A stretch of DNA of 64,000 nucleotides, taken from the NCBI GenBank assembly GCA_015698045.1, contig BLAL01000028.1, positions 310,001-374,000 of the forward strand, read 5' to 3'. A program made the translations under genes and the position numbers. Under the pieces are notes generated by a model. The model was not told where the DNA came from. It did not search any database and saw only the letters and a list, made by a program, of their open reading frames with translations. Shown piece by piece: positions 49,801 through 62,700 of the stretch. The stretch is from Rhizophagus clarus (taxonomy: Eukaryota; Glomeromycota; Glomeromycetes; Glomerales; Glomeraceae). Within the stretch, counting starts at the first letter, position 1. Each line of letters starts with the position of its first letter.

Positions 49801-52800
49801 GCAATATATAATACGGAAGAAGTTAAGGTAATTCTAGTTTATTTAATTTATTTAAACGCTATTTCATCTAAAATCTTTTTTTTTCTATCTATTCTTTTTT
49901 TATAATAATAATAGCTTGATGTATTGTTTTTCGATAATAATCGATCAAGGTTATATGGACGTATATCAAATATTCAATTATTGCAATGGTATAATAACAA
50001 TATACCGAACATTATATATTTTCTATTCATCAAAGATACTGAGGAACTATGCTTCGTAGAGCACAATGGACGAGCTCGTATTTTTAATCTCGTAAATCTA
50101 CAATTCCGACCAGCAGTTTGTAATTTTCCGTGTAATTTAGTAAATGTTTTAAGTTCTCCGGATGGCTCTTGTGTTGTAGCGTTGGTAAAAGAAAAACCCG
50201 ATGAAACTGAATCAATTATTTCTAGTGATATTGAAAATCAAGACGATTATAATAGTGTTATTAAGGAAATTAATCGAGCATACGTTTATTTTTCCAAAAA
50301 TTTTGGAGGTACTGTTAGTAAAGGTTTGTAGTTTAAAATTTATTTTATAGTACTAAAAATTAATACTAATTAATTAATTAATTTCCATTTTTTTTTATTT
50401 CCAGTTATTGATTTACCATTAGATTTTAATTCCTTGGAATTTCTTCAAATTTCCTGTATCAATAACCGACAGACTTATTTAGTCTCACTTGATTTACAGA
50501 ATGGATGTTTAAATTCTTTATTAGTCAAAATTACACTTGAAAAAGCTCAATTCCGTTTCCAAAAATGTTCACAAAGGAAATCACTTGCGCCTCAGAGAAC
50601 AAAACTAAATGACCTTATCAGTGCTTATAAATTAATGTTTGAAAAATTTCCAATTGATAGCTGTATCGATCCTAAACAAAATCGTCCTCTTAGTTTAAAA
50701 ATAGTTCTTGGTATTGACGATGATGATAATATTGAAGAATATACCGAAAAATTTGAAGAATATCTTTCTTTAATGTTTGAGAATTTGAAGGATTCTACAA
50801 AAAAACCCGCTTCAATTCTAAAAACGTTTTCTACATCAGTTATTACTTTTCAGAATTGTGATGTTGAAAATGCGAATTTTCAAAAGGAATTTTCATCAGA
50901 ATATCGATTAGGAGAATGGATTATTCAACTTTGTTGTTTAATTCCTATACAAATTGCTGTGACAAGAAACAATTTATTTCAACCACTTAAAGATGGATTA
51001 TTTTCGAATGAAAATTATATTTTTGAACTTAAGGATGTAGACGTTATAGCACAAAACATATCTTTTGGATGGTATGAAGGAATGTTTAATCATTTTGGTA
51101 ATAAAAAAGTAAAAGTTGTTTCAAGCATGGGCGAACAATCATGTGGAAAATCTTATATATTAAACCACCTTGTTGGAACTACATTTGATGGATCAGCAAT
51201 GGTGTATAGTATATCTTTTTAAATCTTGATATATTTTAAGGATTAACTAACATATTTTTATTATTTTTAGCGTTGTACTGAAGGTGTATGGATGTCATTA
51301 GGTAATTTAAAATTATTTTTTTTTTTGCATTAAAAATAAATTTTATTAACTTTATTTATAGTAATTACAAAAGAATATATTTATGTTGCGCTTTACTTTG
51401 AAGGATTAAAATCTCTTGAAAGAACTCCACAAGAAGGTATATAAATTTATATTGCCTCTTTTATTTATCATGATCTAACATATTATTCGATTAATAAGCA
51501 TGTTTTTTATCTTTAGACATGTTTTTAACACTCTTTAATACAATTGTCTCCAGTCTTATCCTTTTTAAAGTAAATATTATATGTCATACACTTCTATACA
51601 TGCTTTATTAATATAAATAATACTAAATTATTTAAATTTCAAAAGAATCAATTTATCATAAACAGAGATGTATCAACAATGTTTCGTAATTTTCAAGATG
51701 GCGTACGATTATTTGAGTCAGATCCAAAAATATTTCAGGTTAGCATGTTATAAATATTTTAACCAAAACACGACGAAAAAACATTGCCTATTAATTATCA
51801 TTGATTTTTCAGGCAAGACTTTGTATTATCATCAAAGATGTACCTAAAATAGATGAAGTCGATATTTTTAGAGAGTTTCAGTCAAAATTTGATCAATTGA
51901 TTGCAGAGGTAGTTAAAAAAAAATTACTTTATTTGTTTATTTATCTTTAATGACAACTAATTTAACGTTTTAGGAAGAAGGGGATAATTTTATCACAAAA
52001 ATGTATGGAGGTGGATTAAATATTATACCTTGGCCTGTTTTTGGTGATAGTGCATGGTTCAAAACTTTATCACTTGTAAATAAAAAGTTGGAAAAGCAAA
52101 AAGTAAAATATGAAAATGCTATAACTTTCTTACAGAATATAAAAATACTTATGGCTAAATTAAAGGTTTGTACATACTATTATCTAATGAAGAAAGCTAA
52201 ATATTTTAATTAAAAAGAAAGATAAATTTGTTTTGAATTAGATATGTGACTGGAGTTCATTAGATGAAAGTCTCATACAGATTCGTATTGCAACATTAAA
52301 AAGATTACTCCCAATTGCTATTTCTTATGGTTTAGAACAAAAAGATTCTGTTACTAAACAACTTTTGGTAAAAATACTTTTATTACATAAAAAATATGTA
52401 TCCTAAATATTTTTAAACAAATAAGTTTTTTATTCCATTATAGGATCATGAGACTGGAAAATTAATTGAAGATCCAACAGTTAACTTAACTGATATTTTG
52501 AACAATGTTGAATCTATTGAATTATTATTGGACGCCAATATTCATTTATATGATGAGCATGAGTCGTTTGTCCAACTTTCTGAAGAGTTAAGAGATTATT
52601 TTGACGAAATAATGCAATCAAAAGAGGAAATGTCCAATGAAAACATGTGGTATGCAAATTTTAGTAAATTTTTAAATTATATTGTTGAACGTCGCATATC
52701 ACGTGTTCGCAAATGGTATGCACAAAATACTGCTAAATTGCCACAGGACAACAGTATTGTCATCAATGGAAAATATGAGGTAGAACAAAAACTTGATAAA

Positions 52801-54531
52801 TTGATTCTGTTATGGACCTTATGTGGAATAACATGCCACCAATGTCACTTAAAATGCATAAAAAATTTCGACCATAAAGATGATCATGATTGTTTAACGA
52901 ATCATAAGTGTAATTTCCCTTGCCAATTTGTCGAAGCTCACAACATAAAGCTAATTCCAAAATGTAATCATAAGGCTGGACATAAAGGCAAACACATTTG
53001 CAAAAAAGGAAAGCATTTATGTGGTGAACCATGTAAGCTTATTAGTAAACGTAATTGTCAGGAAGTTTGCTCAAAGGAAATAGGACACCTTGATAGTGAA
53101 CATTTATGCCAATCAACACTTCATTATTGTGGAGAAAGTTGCTCATTATCAACACATACTGTAAAGGGAGAATATCTTTGTCCAAATGAATGTATTAAGT
53201 CATGTGTAGAACCTCATGACTCTCACTGTTGTGAAAATGGAACTTGTCCAATCCAATGTTCTATTCCAAACTGCCAAAGAAAATGTCAAAGTAATAATCA
53301 TTTTCATGCTTATTCAGACTTGCAAGTTAATCATTTTTGCGGGTATGTATTATCGTTGTAACCTTCTATTTCATTCAGTTGTAATCATTTTATTTTATTT
53401 ATTAAATATTAATAACTAAAAGGAATGAACATCATGTTATGAATTATGCGAAGATGATGGTGTATGTAAAGTAGTAATTGAGCCAAAAAAGCAACTTCAA
53501 GGAACGTTTATAAAGGTATAGTTTTAATGAATAAAATTATTAATACTAGTTTAATTAATATGATAAAATGCAATAGCTCAAACCTTTGAATGTAATAATT
53601 TATTATAAATAGTTTGTTCAATTAAATAAAAGATTAAGATGTAGTAAAAAAATTCCTCCAAATGAATCTGAACATATTGGAAAACATACACATAATGAAA
53701 ATGGTTTTCATCTTTGTGAAGCGCAATGTCAATTCTGTGGATATTTCGTAAGTAAAGTATATTTCCGTAATAATTTATATATTTTATAATAATTAATTTA
53801 ATTTAATGATTCATAATTAGTGCACATTACCTTATGGTCATAAACAACTTCATGATACAAAACACGGTATTGATGTTAATATGACGCAAATTATATTTTC
53901 TGAGGACAATGCATCGGAATATACAAGGTACTGTATACATTGAACATACTATTAGATTCGGACCTTAACTAGCTTTTTTACTGATCTTATAATTTTGTAC
54001 ATTAAGAGTTGATGATCAAGGAACATTTACTCTTTGCAACTTGGTATTTATTAATTTGTATAATTCTTATTAATTTATTAGAGTTTTTAAAAACATTTAT
54101 AACACTAATATTTGTATTAATTTATTTTTATATTAGAATTGTAAAAATCTAGGTAGACATCGTCATATTGATTATTGTCAAAATGAAGAAAATTGTAAAT
54201 TAGAAAATCAAAGACATGATATAAAACACATTAACGGTAAATTATTTTCATTACCATTTTCTCTCAGGCAAAGCTTTCATTAACGACAATATAAATTGTA
54301 GGACAAATTCAACCTAATCCCGATAGACCAAAAGATTTCATTTCTCATAAACTTTTTTGGGAAAGAACAGGCTTCAAAGGTATTTATATAAAGTATTCAT
54401 GAAAATTATAAACCCTTAATTACATATATAAATACATTCCCCTTAATTTTTTAGATCCTTACCCAAAACAACAAGATTTTGCAGAAATCGATAATGATAG
54501 ACATACAATTACTTATCTCAATCTAAAATGA
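46847..54531 (+). CDS. Family copy C: large GTPase with Cys/His-rich region, frameshifted near the end
   Basis: The exon structure parallels copy B. The start is uncertain: ATG at 46847 or 46850 in an exon open back to an acceptor-like cttactttag at about 46776, so an extra upstream exon is possible. The 5' end differs from A and B. P-loop GEQSCGKS is at about 51130, R-C-T-E-G-V-W-M-S-L at 51271, and YFEG replaces the DFEG of copy E near 51400. The Cys/His-rich exon ends at about 53342. The next exon has one base fewer than B (catcatgt versus catcaatgt near 53432), which shifts the frame to a stop within about 16 codons. Downstream exons remain similar to B and would end LNLK at 54531. It is either a recent pseudogene, a C-terminally cut protein, or an assembly error. 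Confidence 0.65.
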
Positions 54532-54710
54532 ATTATAAATAAGTAACTTCTTTTCTTCCTTATTCCTTAATTTCGTTAATGGTTTTATGTCGACCTGTTT
54601 TTAAATATTGTTGCGGCAAGATAACACGTGACTAAAGGTTCGTTAAGTCACATGATTGCAGATCAATGTTAATATGTTAAACATATGCAATAAATGCAAC
54701 ATATTAAAAG

Positions 54711-55024
54711 TTGGCAGTAGTTTTTTTTAGTTTTTTTAGTATTCCCACTATTTTTTATTTCCCCTTTTTATCCTGTTTCATTTTTATTTTACTTCTCAAG
54801 CTAGGATAGTGCTACTAACCGGTTTTGCTTTTCTAGGTTTTCCTGGCGGAGTGAGATCGATCATGTGCCACCTTTCCTGGTGTGGTGATTATGGCCCTGA
54901 TTGGGTTACGTTGCTATCACCGTGGTCCTCTGTCATGGCGACAGTTTATAATAGTAGTTTAAATTTTTACACTTAGATTTATTTTACCTGTGTATACACC
55001 GTTAAAAATAAAAATAAAAATAAA
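54711..55024 (+). mobile_element. Second copy of the LINE-like 3' end
   Basis: It shares with 7935-8454 the order tttactt/ctcgctaagct-like words, gatcgatcatgtgcc, cctggtgtggtgatta, gtcatggcgac, agtttata and the terminal ccgttaaaaataaaaataaa. Flanking words aatgcaacatattaaa and tatgcgacattttaaa resemble a worn target duplication. It is inserted just downstream of copy C. Confidence 0.65.
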
Positions 55025-55027
55025 ATA

Positions 55028-55629
55028 TGCGACATTTTAAATATATGCAATATGTGCAATATGTCTAATTTATTCAATATATTAAATATGTTAAATATTT
55101 TTAGTGTAGTTCAGATAGTTATAAAAGCGCGTATGTTCACTCCGTTGTAAAGATTAATTAGATAGCATTTTTAAAAGTATTAATAAAATTGGTTTATCTC
55201 GCTGTGATAGATTCACGTTATTTTTTTTGTTGGTTTTGTGTAACCTTCGCAGATTTTGTTATAAGTGAATTATTCGTTATTAAATTATTATTTTTTTATT
55301 TCATTTTTATTTACACTTAAACATAAACATTCCTTCTGCTACCACTACCATTAATACATATCGCTTATTTTTATAAGCATCCAAAGAACTGGCATAACAA
55401 TATTTATAATTTTTTCTATATTTTATGAATTACTGTAATATGTTACAGTATTCATGTATTCTGTATGGACCTTTACATTTGTATTAATGGTACAGTCTCC
55501 AGCGAAAATAATGGCAGTCAATATAAATATCACCTGTTATTTATTAAAACTTGTAATACCCAATAGAATACTATTTAAAAATGCAATAAAGAAAATTTAT
55601 TATTATAATCTCTGGAATGTTGATAATTT
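55028..55629. other. AT-rich spacer with atatg-type repeats
   Basis: At about 55025-55100 words such as atatgcaatatgtgcaatat recur. The rest shows nothing recognisable. Confidence 0.45.
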
Positions 55630-56920
55630 TGCATTAATATTAAGAAGTTTCCTATATTAGTTATTACTTTCCAGGAACTCGATGTTGAAAATCCAAATTT
55701 CAAAAGAAATTTTCATCATAATATCAATTAGGAGAATGGATTATTCAATATTGCTGTCTTATTCCTATACAAATTGCTGTAACAAGAAAGTTTATTTTAA
55801 CCACTTAAAGATGGATTATCTTCGAATAAAAATTATCTAATTGGACTTGAAGATGGGCATCATATAAATATTGTATCAAAAAATATATCTTTCGAATGGT
55901 ATATCAAACATGGTCGAACAATTATGTGAGAGATCATTATGTTAAATTGCAATTCTTGGCTAATTATAGTATTATACCGAAGGTGAGATGTTAATTCTTA
56001 TATTTTACTGCGTAAATTATCGATCTTATTTTAATAAATTCAGGTATATATTAATAATTATACAAGAAAAAAAATTTTTTTTTTTCGTGGTACAGTACAT
56101 GATCGATATCTATGTATATCATTCTTTCTAATTTATCAAATATGATCCGGAAAAAAATCTTGTTTAGAAATATTTACAAATGTATAATTTTAACATACAA
56201 AGTTATTAAAATATAACTAATAAAATGGATTAACTCAAAAATAGAGTGTAATTTGCTAGTATTGTATATTCAATAAAGTGAAAGTTAAGTTGTAGTATAA
56301 AAATTCCTTCGAATGGAAATAATTTAATGATTTGATATTTAATAATTAGTGCACATTATCTTACGGTCATAACAAATTCATGATAAAATGCATGGTATTA
56401 ATTTTATATTTCATTTTTTTCGATATCGGCACTGTAAAATTTAATTGTCAAAGTTTAGAAATTTAAATTAGATAATCAAAACATGATATAAAACACATCG
56501 AAGGTAGGTTATATCCATTACCTTCTAGCACTGCCTATAGATAGATGTATACCCTCAGATAAAGTACCCGTCTCAATATATCGAATATGTAATATGTAGA
56601 ATTATTCAATACTTAAAATCAGCATGCTGATTTAATATTATTATAAATCAAACTTAAAGTCTCATATATTAAATCCTTCTAGTACTGTTAGGATGGAAAT
56701 TGTACCCGGGGTACTTTTCAATTTTAATGTAAAAAACCTGGGTACTTTAGGCAGTGCTATTTTTCTCTTGATCGAAATTTTTATTAATAACCATTAAATA
56801 AAAATTATAGAACAAGTTCAACCAAACGCTGATAGACCAAAAGACTTCATTTTTCATAAACTTTCTGGAGATCCTTTATTCATTTCAAGAGCAACGAAAT
56901 CTTACAAAATAATTTTTCCC
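55630..56920 (+). pseudogene. Family copy D: relic with pieces of GTPase and Cys/His-rich parts
   Basis: From 55630 the bases follow the P-loop exon of the other copies (blocks for VITFQELDVEN, QYQLGEWIIQ, CCLIPIQIAVTRK), but with indels and stops. The P-loop region survives only as catggtcgaacaattatgtg, out of frame. After a large deletion, pieces of the YIRLSEKLRC exon (about 56270), the CTLPYGH exon (56350) and the last exons (56810-56920, PKDFIFHK and FISRAT) remain. A MITE sits in one former intron. It cannot make a family protein. Confidence 0.75.
56528..56757. mobile_element. MITE (GCACTGCCTA family) in copy D
   Basis: The ends gcactgcctatag and the inverse of ctttaggcagtgc are flanked by TA on both sides (56526-56527, 56758-56759), as expected for a Tc1/mariner-type target duplication. 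It matches 28213-28439 in inverted orientation. Confidence 0.8.
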
Positions 56921-58714
56921 AATATAATTCTTTTATCAAGCTCCAACTTCTACTTCCTAACATTACTTTCATCCATCAATAAAAAACAAGAAAGCTAGTT
57001 TTATTTTGATATATCAAGAGTGAATTCTTTTTTTTCATGATTCGATATAGTGTATGATTCAAAATAAATTTTAACAAATAAACAATAATTGTACTGTGTA
57101 TATTAGAAGTGGTTCTAAATACATGTTTTAAGAAAATTAAATATTTTACAAAATCGATTTTTTTATTATAACTAATACAAAATAAAGAATCTCAATTTTT
57201 TGAGTTACGTACCAAAAAGCTTTGTACAGAATGCATGTGCGTACACTACATCATGCGATTACAGAAACGCTCGTTACAGATTACGAGTTGGAAGTAGCTT
57301 TAATGTATTAATTTGCACCAGAGCTATTATCTAAATAAACTTTATCAGAAAGTATTGCCCGATTGTGTATTGTGCAATGATACATATAATTTACTTTATT
57401 TATACTCCTTTTTATTATTATTATTATTATTTATTTATTTATTTCATAATTTCACAATCTAACGAACTCGTCTCACGGTTAAAAAATTAATGTCCCATTA
57501 TACAGTACCATTGTTCGGGACGTCCACCTGCTCTCAATGATAATGGATGTCTTCACAAAATGCGTGATTGAAATTATGGTTGAGATTAAGGTTAATCTGG
57601 TTTCATAAAGAACTTAAGGTTAATCTCAAGCTGGTTGTGATCAAAATCATATTCAATTTGAGAATTTACCAAAATTTGCTCTCGACCTATATATTTTATA
57701 ATAAGAGGAGTCAAGATTGCGGTTTTGCCGTTCGGCTCAGTACTGGATTTTCTTATGGTATGAAATTATCATTGTATTCTGGCGCCTTAATAACAAAAGT
57801 AAATTAGAATTACTTTAAAATAAATTTTGATCAGGTCCCTTATTTTCGAAAAAATACGCATATTCAATGATGTACTGGAATACAGCATGTAGGGTAAGAA
57901 GAAATTCTAGAGACTGTCTGACATATGGAAATCAGAAGGTGCAGTGTAGATACATACAACGCAACCTGGACACTAGCATGCAAAGTAAGCATGGCCAAAG
58001 AAATTCCTGGAGACTAGTACCAAACATCTAATGCAGGACTAATTGTCATACACTAGTAGGGATGCGCATGACTAATACAAGAAATGAAAATATATACTTA
58101 ACTTTCGAAATTACTCTATATAAAATATTGGTATATCAAAATATCGGTACATCATGAAAATAAATAATAGAGTATAGATTAATATCAATGTAAATTTTGA
58201 AATATTATTTACATTTATTTACGTAGCTTGCTTGAGTTAGTTATTAATACAGTGTATCGGTATATGTTATTTCGTGACACAATACGTAATTATAATGAGG
58301 TTTTTTTATTAGTTGTGAAACGGGAAAAAGGATAAATGCCAATTATCTGTATATAAACTACCGGATTAGACTGTATACTTCGGGTTATCCTAGATTTTAT
58401 AGAATATTAACTATTTCACGGGAAGCCGTGATAAATTCTTTTTTTTTTTTTTATGAAAATTTGTCATGCAGCAAATTAGGAGTAAGCCTTATGTATAGCT
58501 GAACTAAATATCACTGACAAAAAAAAATTTTATTTTTTCAAGTTTCTCTGCTTTCTTTTACTATAATTAAAATATGTAAATTTAATCCATAGCTTCTTAC
58601 TTGTAATAGTAATAAATCTAATTCACATAATTTGTACTGAAATTACAAAATGATCTTTGCAATTTGAGGGTATAACTTAACGTCAAATTTTGCATTATGG
58701 ATATACTGTATTTA
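56921..58714. other. Spacer between copies D and E
   Basis: AT-rich with a short ttattatta microsatellite at about 57413-57440. An open frame at 57568-57807 has no recognisable features. A small hairpin (tcacgggaagccgtga) lies at about 58418-58433. This is the convergent intergenic region of the array. Confidence 0.45.
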
Positions 58715-59780
58715 CTAATAAGGATTTTTCTTTAATAATGCAGGTTTATGATTTCTTAAGCTTTCAGCAATACCAGTAAAATGGTTAACTAAGGTTATTT
58801 CATTAACAGTACAAGTAAACTGACATCGTAGAGCACCAGATGATGAATTTTGCGGATGATATGACTGTGCAATTTTTGCCATTTCTTCCAAAGAATGGCT
58901 ACGTGAATCGCTGCTGAATAACACTGCATAAAGGTATAACGGAGATCTAAAAATTAAAAAGATTAGTCAAAATTATATATTTGCCATATGATAAAAAAAA
59001 CTCACCCTCTCGTTTTATTTTGTTTACAAATAGTATGAAGTTGACTAAGCGGGACACCACAGAGTCCATCAGATAAAAAGATAATGATATTCACTCTAAA
59101 ATAATAAAAACAAGCATAATTATAATTGAAAATTATTCCAAATAATATGCAAAAATCTAAAATCATACTTTGTAGGATCAAAGTGAGATGTAATCAAAAA
59201 TCCAGCTTTCTGAATTGCAAGATCATAATTTGTTCCACCACGAGCTTGGTGTTGGAGCATTGAATTCAACAAATCTTTCGGATCTGTTAAGTCTCGATAT
59301 TCGAACGGAACGATAACCTTTAATTATTTTGACGATTAGCGTGTCTTTTGAATAAATTTAACATATCTGACAAATGCATAATTAAAAACCTCATTGTCGA
59401 ACAATATTAACGAAATACTATCTCGAGTAGCTGACCCACTTTGATTAGCTTTTGCAGAATTTATACGTGCATCCATAAATTGATAGACCTGATATTAAAA
59501 TTTTAAAAAAATTTATAGTATCATTATTCAATAAACTTGTAAAGAAAAAGATTATTTTTACCGCTTGATAAACTGCGCCAATCCTATTATTGTGATTTTT
59601 TATTAAATCATTATATATAGGGAAATTTGGAACCGGTTTTTTATCATTAAGGCTCATAGATCCTGAACGATCCAATATAAAAATAATATGAAAAGCAGCT
59701 TCGCGTGTACTAGGATTTTCGCAATCAAAATGATGCCCATCCAAAGATATATATCCATAGTCATTTGGAGGATTTGAACT
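58715..59780 (-). other. von Willebrand factor A domain region of copy E
   Basis: The domain starts with strand FHIIFILDRSGSMS, has the central Thr in GGTNYDLAIQ and the late Asp in IIIFLSDG, so all metal-site residues of a MIDAS are present. Such intracellular VWA domains usually mediate metal-dependent protein contacts. The segment ends with a helix before KKNPY at the C terminus. It is spread over five exons with short introns. Confidence 0.85.
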
Positions 59781-62700
59781 CGGGCTGAGCGGCGCATGGA
59801 AAAGTTGTAATTCACAAAATGATCTAGTTGGAGGAGGAGCACTTGGTCCTTGAGATTTTTGATGCATTTCATCAGAACATTCGTGATCGCATTTTGTAAA
59901 TTCTTCTTGTTCTTGAACAGAATAAGGATCTAATATAAAGAGAATATGTTGAACAGTTAAAATAAAGGAGTGAGCACATAGGAATTAAATTATAAATGTT
60001 GTACCTTTGAAGCCTGTTCGCTCCCAGAAAAGTTTATGGGAAATGAAATCTTTTGGCTTATCAGGATTAGGATGAACTTTCTCTAAAATTCATAAAATTA
60101 TTAGCAAATAATAGAAAGAGTAAGAAAAAATCGTGATTTGAAAAACTACCATTAATATGTTGTATATCTTGGCCTTGGTTCCCCAATTTACAATTTTCGG
60201 CATTTTGACAGTAATCAATATGACGATGTCTGCCTAAATCTTTACAGTGCTAATATAGAAGAAAAAATTTTTGGATTGAAGTATGAATTTATTAAATTAT
60301 ATAATTATGGAATACTTACCAAATTGCAAAGAACAAATACTCCTTGGTCACCAACCCTCAATTTATGCCTAATAATTAGGGATACTACTAATCAGCATCA
60401 TTAATATACAAATATTAATAACTTGCTAATATTGCGAATAAATATACTAACCCCGCGTATTCAAATTCGTTACTTTCTCCAGTAATAGTAAATTCAGTTT
60501 GTGTCATATTTCCATGTCTTGTATCATGAATTTGTACGTGTCCATATGGTAATGTGCACTAATTTTAGAAAAGATTAAATTAATTATGATCAAAAAAAAA
60601 TGAAACAAAATATAATATTTGTAATACATACATAATATTCACAGAATTGACAACTTGCATCGCAAAAATGAAAACTATTTTCCCCATGTGTGTGTTTCCC
60701 GGTATGGTTAAATTCATTTGGAGGAATCTTTTTGTTACATTTTAATCTTTTACTTAATTGAATATACTATTTACAATAAATTATTATGAGTTAATAATAC
60801 ATTTCAGTAATACACCAATTACAATGATTATACTCCAATAAATTTACATGTGGTACTGGATAAAATTATACCTTTGTAAATATGATAGTAGTTTTTTTAA
60901 GTAAGCCCTTATAAGTTTCTTCTTGCTTTTTAGGTTCAAGCACTACTTGACATATACCGTCTTCTTCACAAAATTCACGACATTGATGTTCGTCCCTTTA
61001 ATTTTAGATGTTAATTAAGAAAAAAAAAGCGATAAAAAAAGCTTATAATAGTACATACCCGCAAAAATGATTAACCTGTGATCCAGAATAAGCATGAAAA
61101 TGATTATTACTTTGACACCTTTCCTTGCAATTTGGAATTGGGCATTGAATTGGACAAATTTCATTTTCACAATTATGTGAATCGTGTTCTTCTTCATATG
61201 GTTTAATACATTTATTTGGACAATGGTAATCTCCTTTTAGAGTAGTAGTCGATAATGAGCAATTTTTTCCACAATAATGAATTGTTGATTGACATAAATG
61301 TTCATCGTCGTCATGTCCAATTTCTTTTGAACAAACTTTTTGGCAATTACGCTTATCAATAAGATTACATGGTTCACCACATAGATGATTTGTTTTATCA
61401 CAAGCATGCTTCCCTTCATGTCCGGCTTTATGGCTACATTGTGGAATTAAATCGTCATTGTGGACTTCATTAAAATGACAAGGAAAATAACACTTATGGT
61501 CGGTTAGGCAATCATGATTTTCATGATGATCGCGATTTTTGACACATTTCAAACCACATTGATGACATGTTAATCCACACAAGGTCCATAGAAGAGAGAG
61601 TTTGCTTATCTCTTGCTCCAATTCATATTTTCCGTTAATAACATCACTATTATCTTGTGGATATTTAGCAGTATTTTGCATATACCAATTTTGAACACGT
61701 GAAGTTCGACGTCCAATAATATGCTTAAAGAATCTATCAAAGTTAGAAAACCATTCATTATCATCAGATGACTCTCTTCGTGGTTGTACAACGTCTTCAA
61801 AATAACATCTTAAAACTTCAGAAAGTTGTTCAAAAGATTCATGCTCATCATATAACTGAATACCAGTATCCGGCAATAATTCAGCTTGTTTTTCACAGTT
61901 ATCCAAAATATCACATAAATTAACTATTGGGTCATCAATTGGCTCTTCGGAATCATGATTCTATTGGAATAAAAATAGATATGTTTCGCATTAAGAATTT
62001 TAATATTGTATTCATTTAAATAAATAAATAAATAAATATTTTCATTTACCACAAGGTGTTCAATAATGGGGTCTTTTTGCTCTATACCATAATGTACAGT
62101 GATTGGAAATAATCTTTTTAATGTTGCAACGCGGATTTTTATAAGGTTATCATCCAATGAACCCCAATCACATATCTAAGTTTCAAATATAAAAATTAAT
62201 TAAAAAAAACTACTCATCGTCAGATTCATCAGACGGAATGTTTACAAACCTTAAGTTTAGCCATGATTACTTTTGTATTTTGCAAGAAAGTTCTAGCATT
62301 TTCATATTTTGTTTCTTGCCTATCAAGTGTTTTTTTAATCATTGATAATTTTTTAAACCATTTAATATCACCAAAAACAGGCCAAGGTATAATATCCAAT
62401 CCACCACTATACATTCTTGTAATGAAATTATCTCCTCCTTCCTAAAACATTAAATTAGCTTTTTTTTTTAAAACAAAAAAATAAATAAAATAAATAAAAT
62501 TTTTTTAATTACCTCTGAAACTAACTGATCAAATTTTGATTGAAACTCTCTCATAATACCAAAATTATCTGCTTGAGGCACGTCTTTAATGATAATACAA
62601 AGAATTGCCTGAAAATAATTAGTTACTTCATTACTTTAGTATTGATCATGTTATTAACAATAATTCTTGAAGAGATTATATTTAATATTTATAAATTTAG

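Noticed and set aside
52763-53032. Open frame of 89 codons on the minus strand across the Cys/His-rich exon of copy C
   Set aside because: It is antisense to a well-conserved coding exon and is explained by its codon pattern.
57568-57807. 79-codon open frame between copies D and E
   Set aside because: No homology recognised; internal repeats of aaggttaatct suggest chance.
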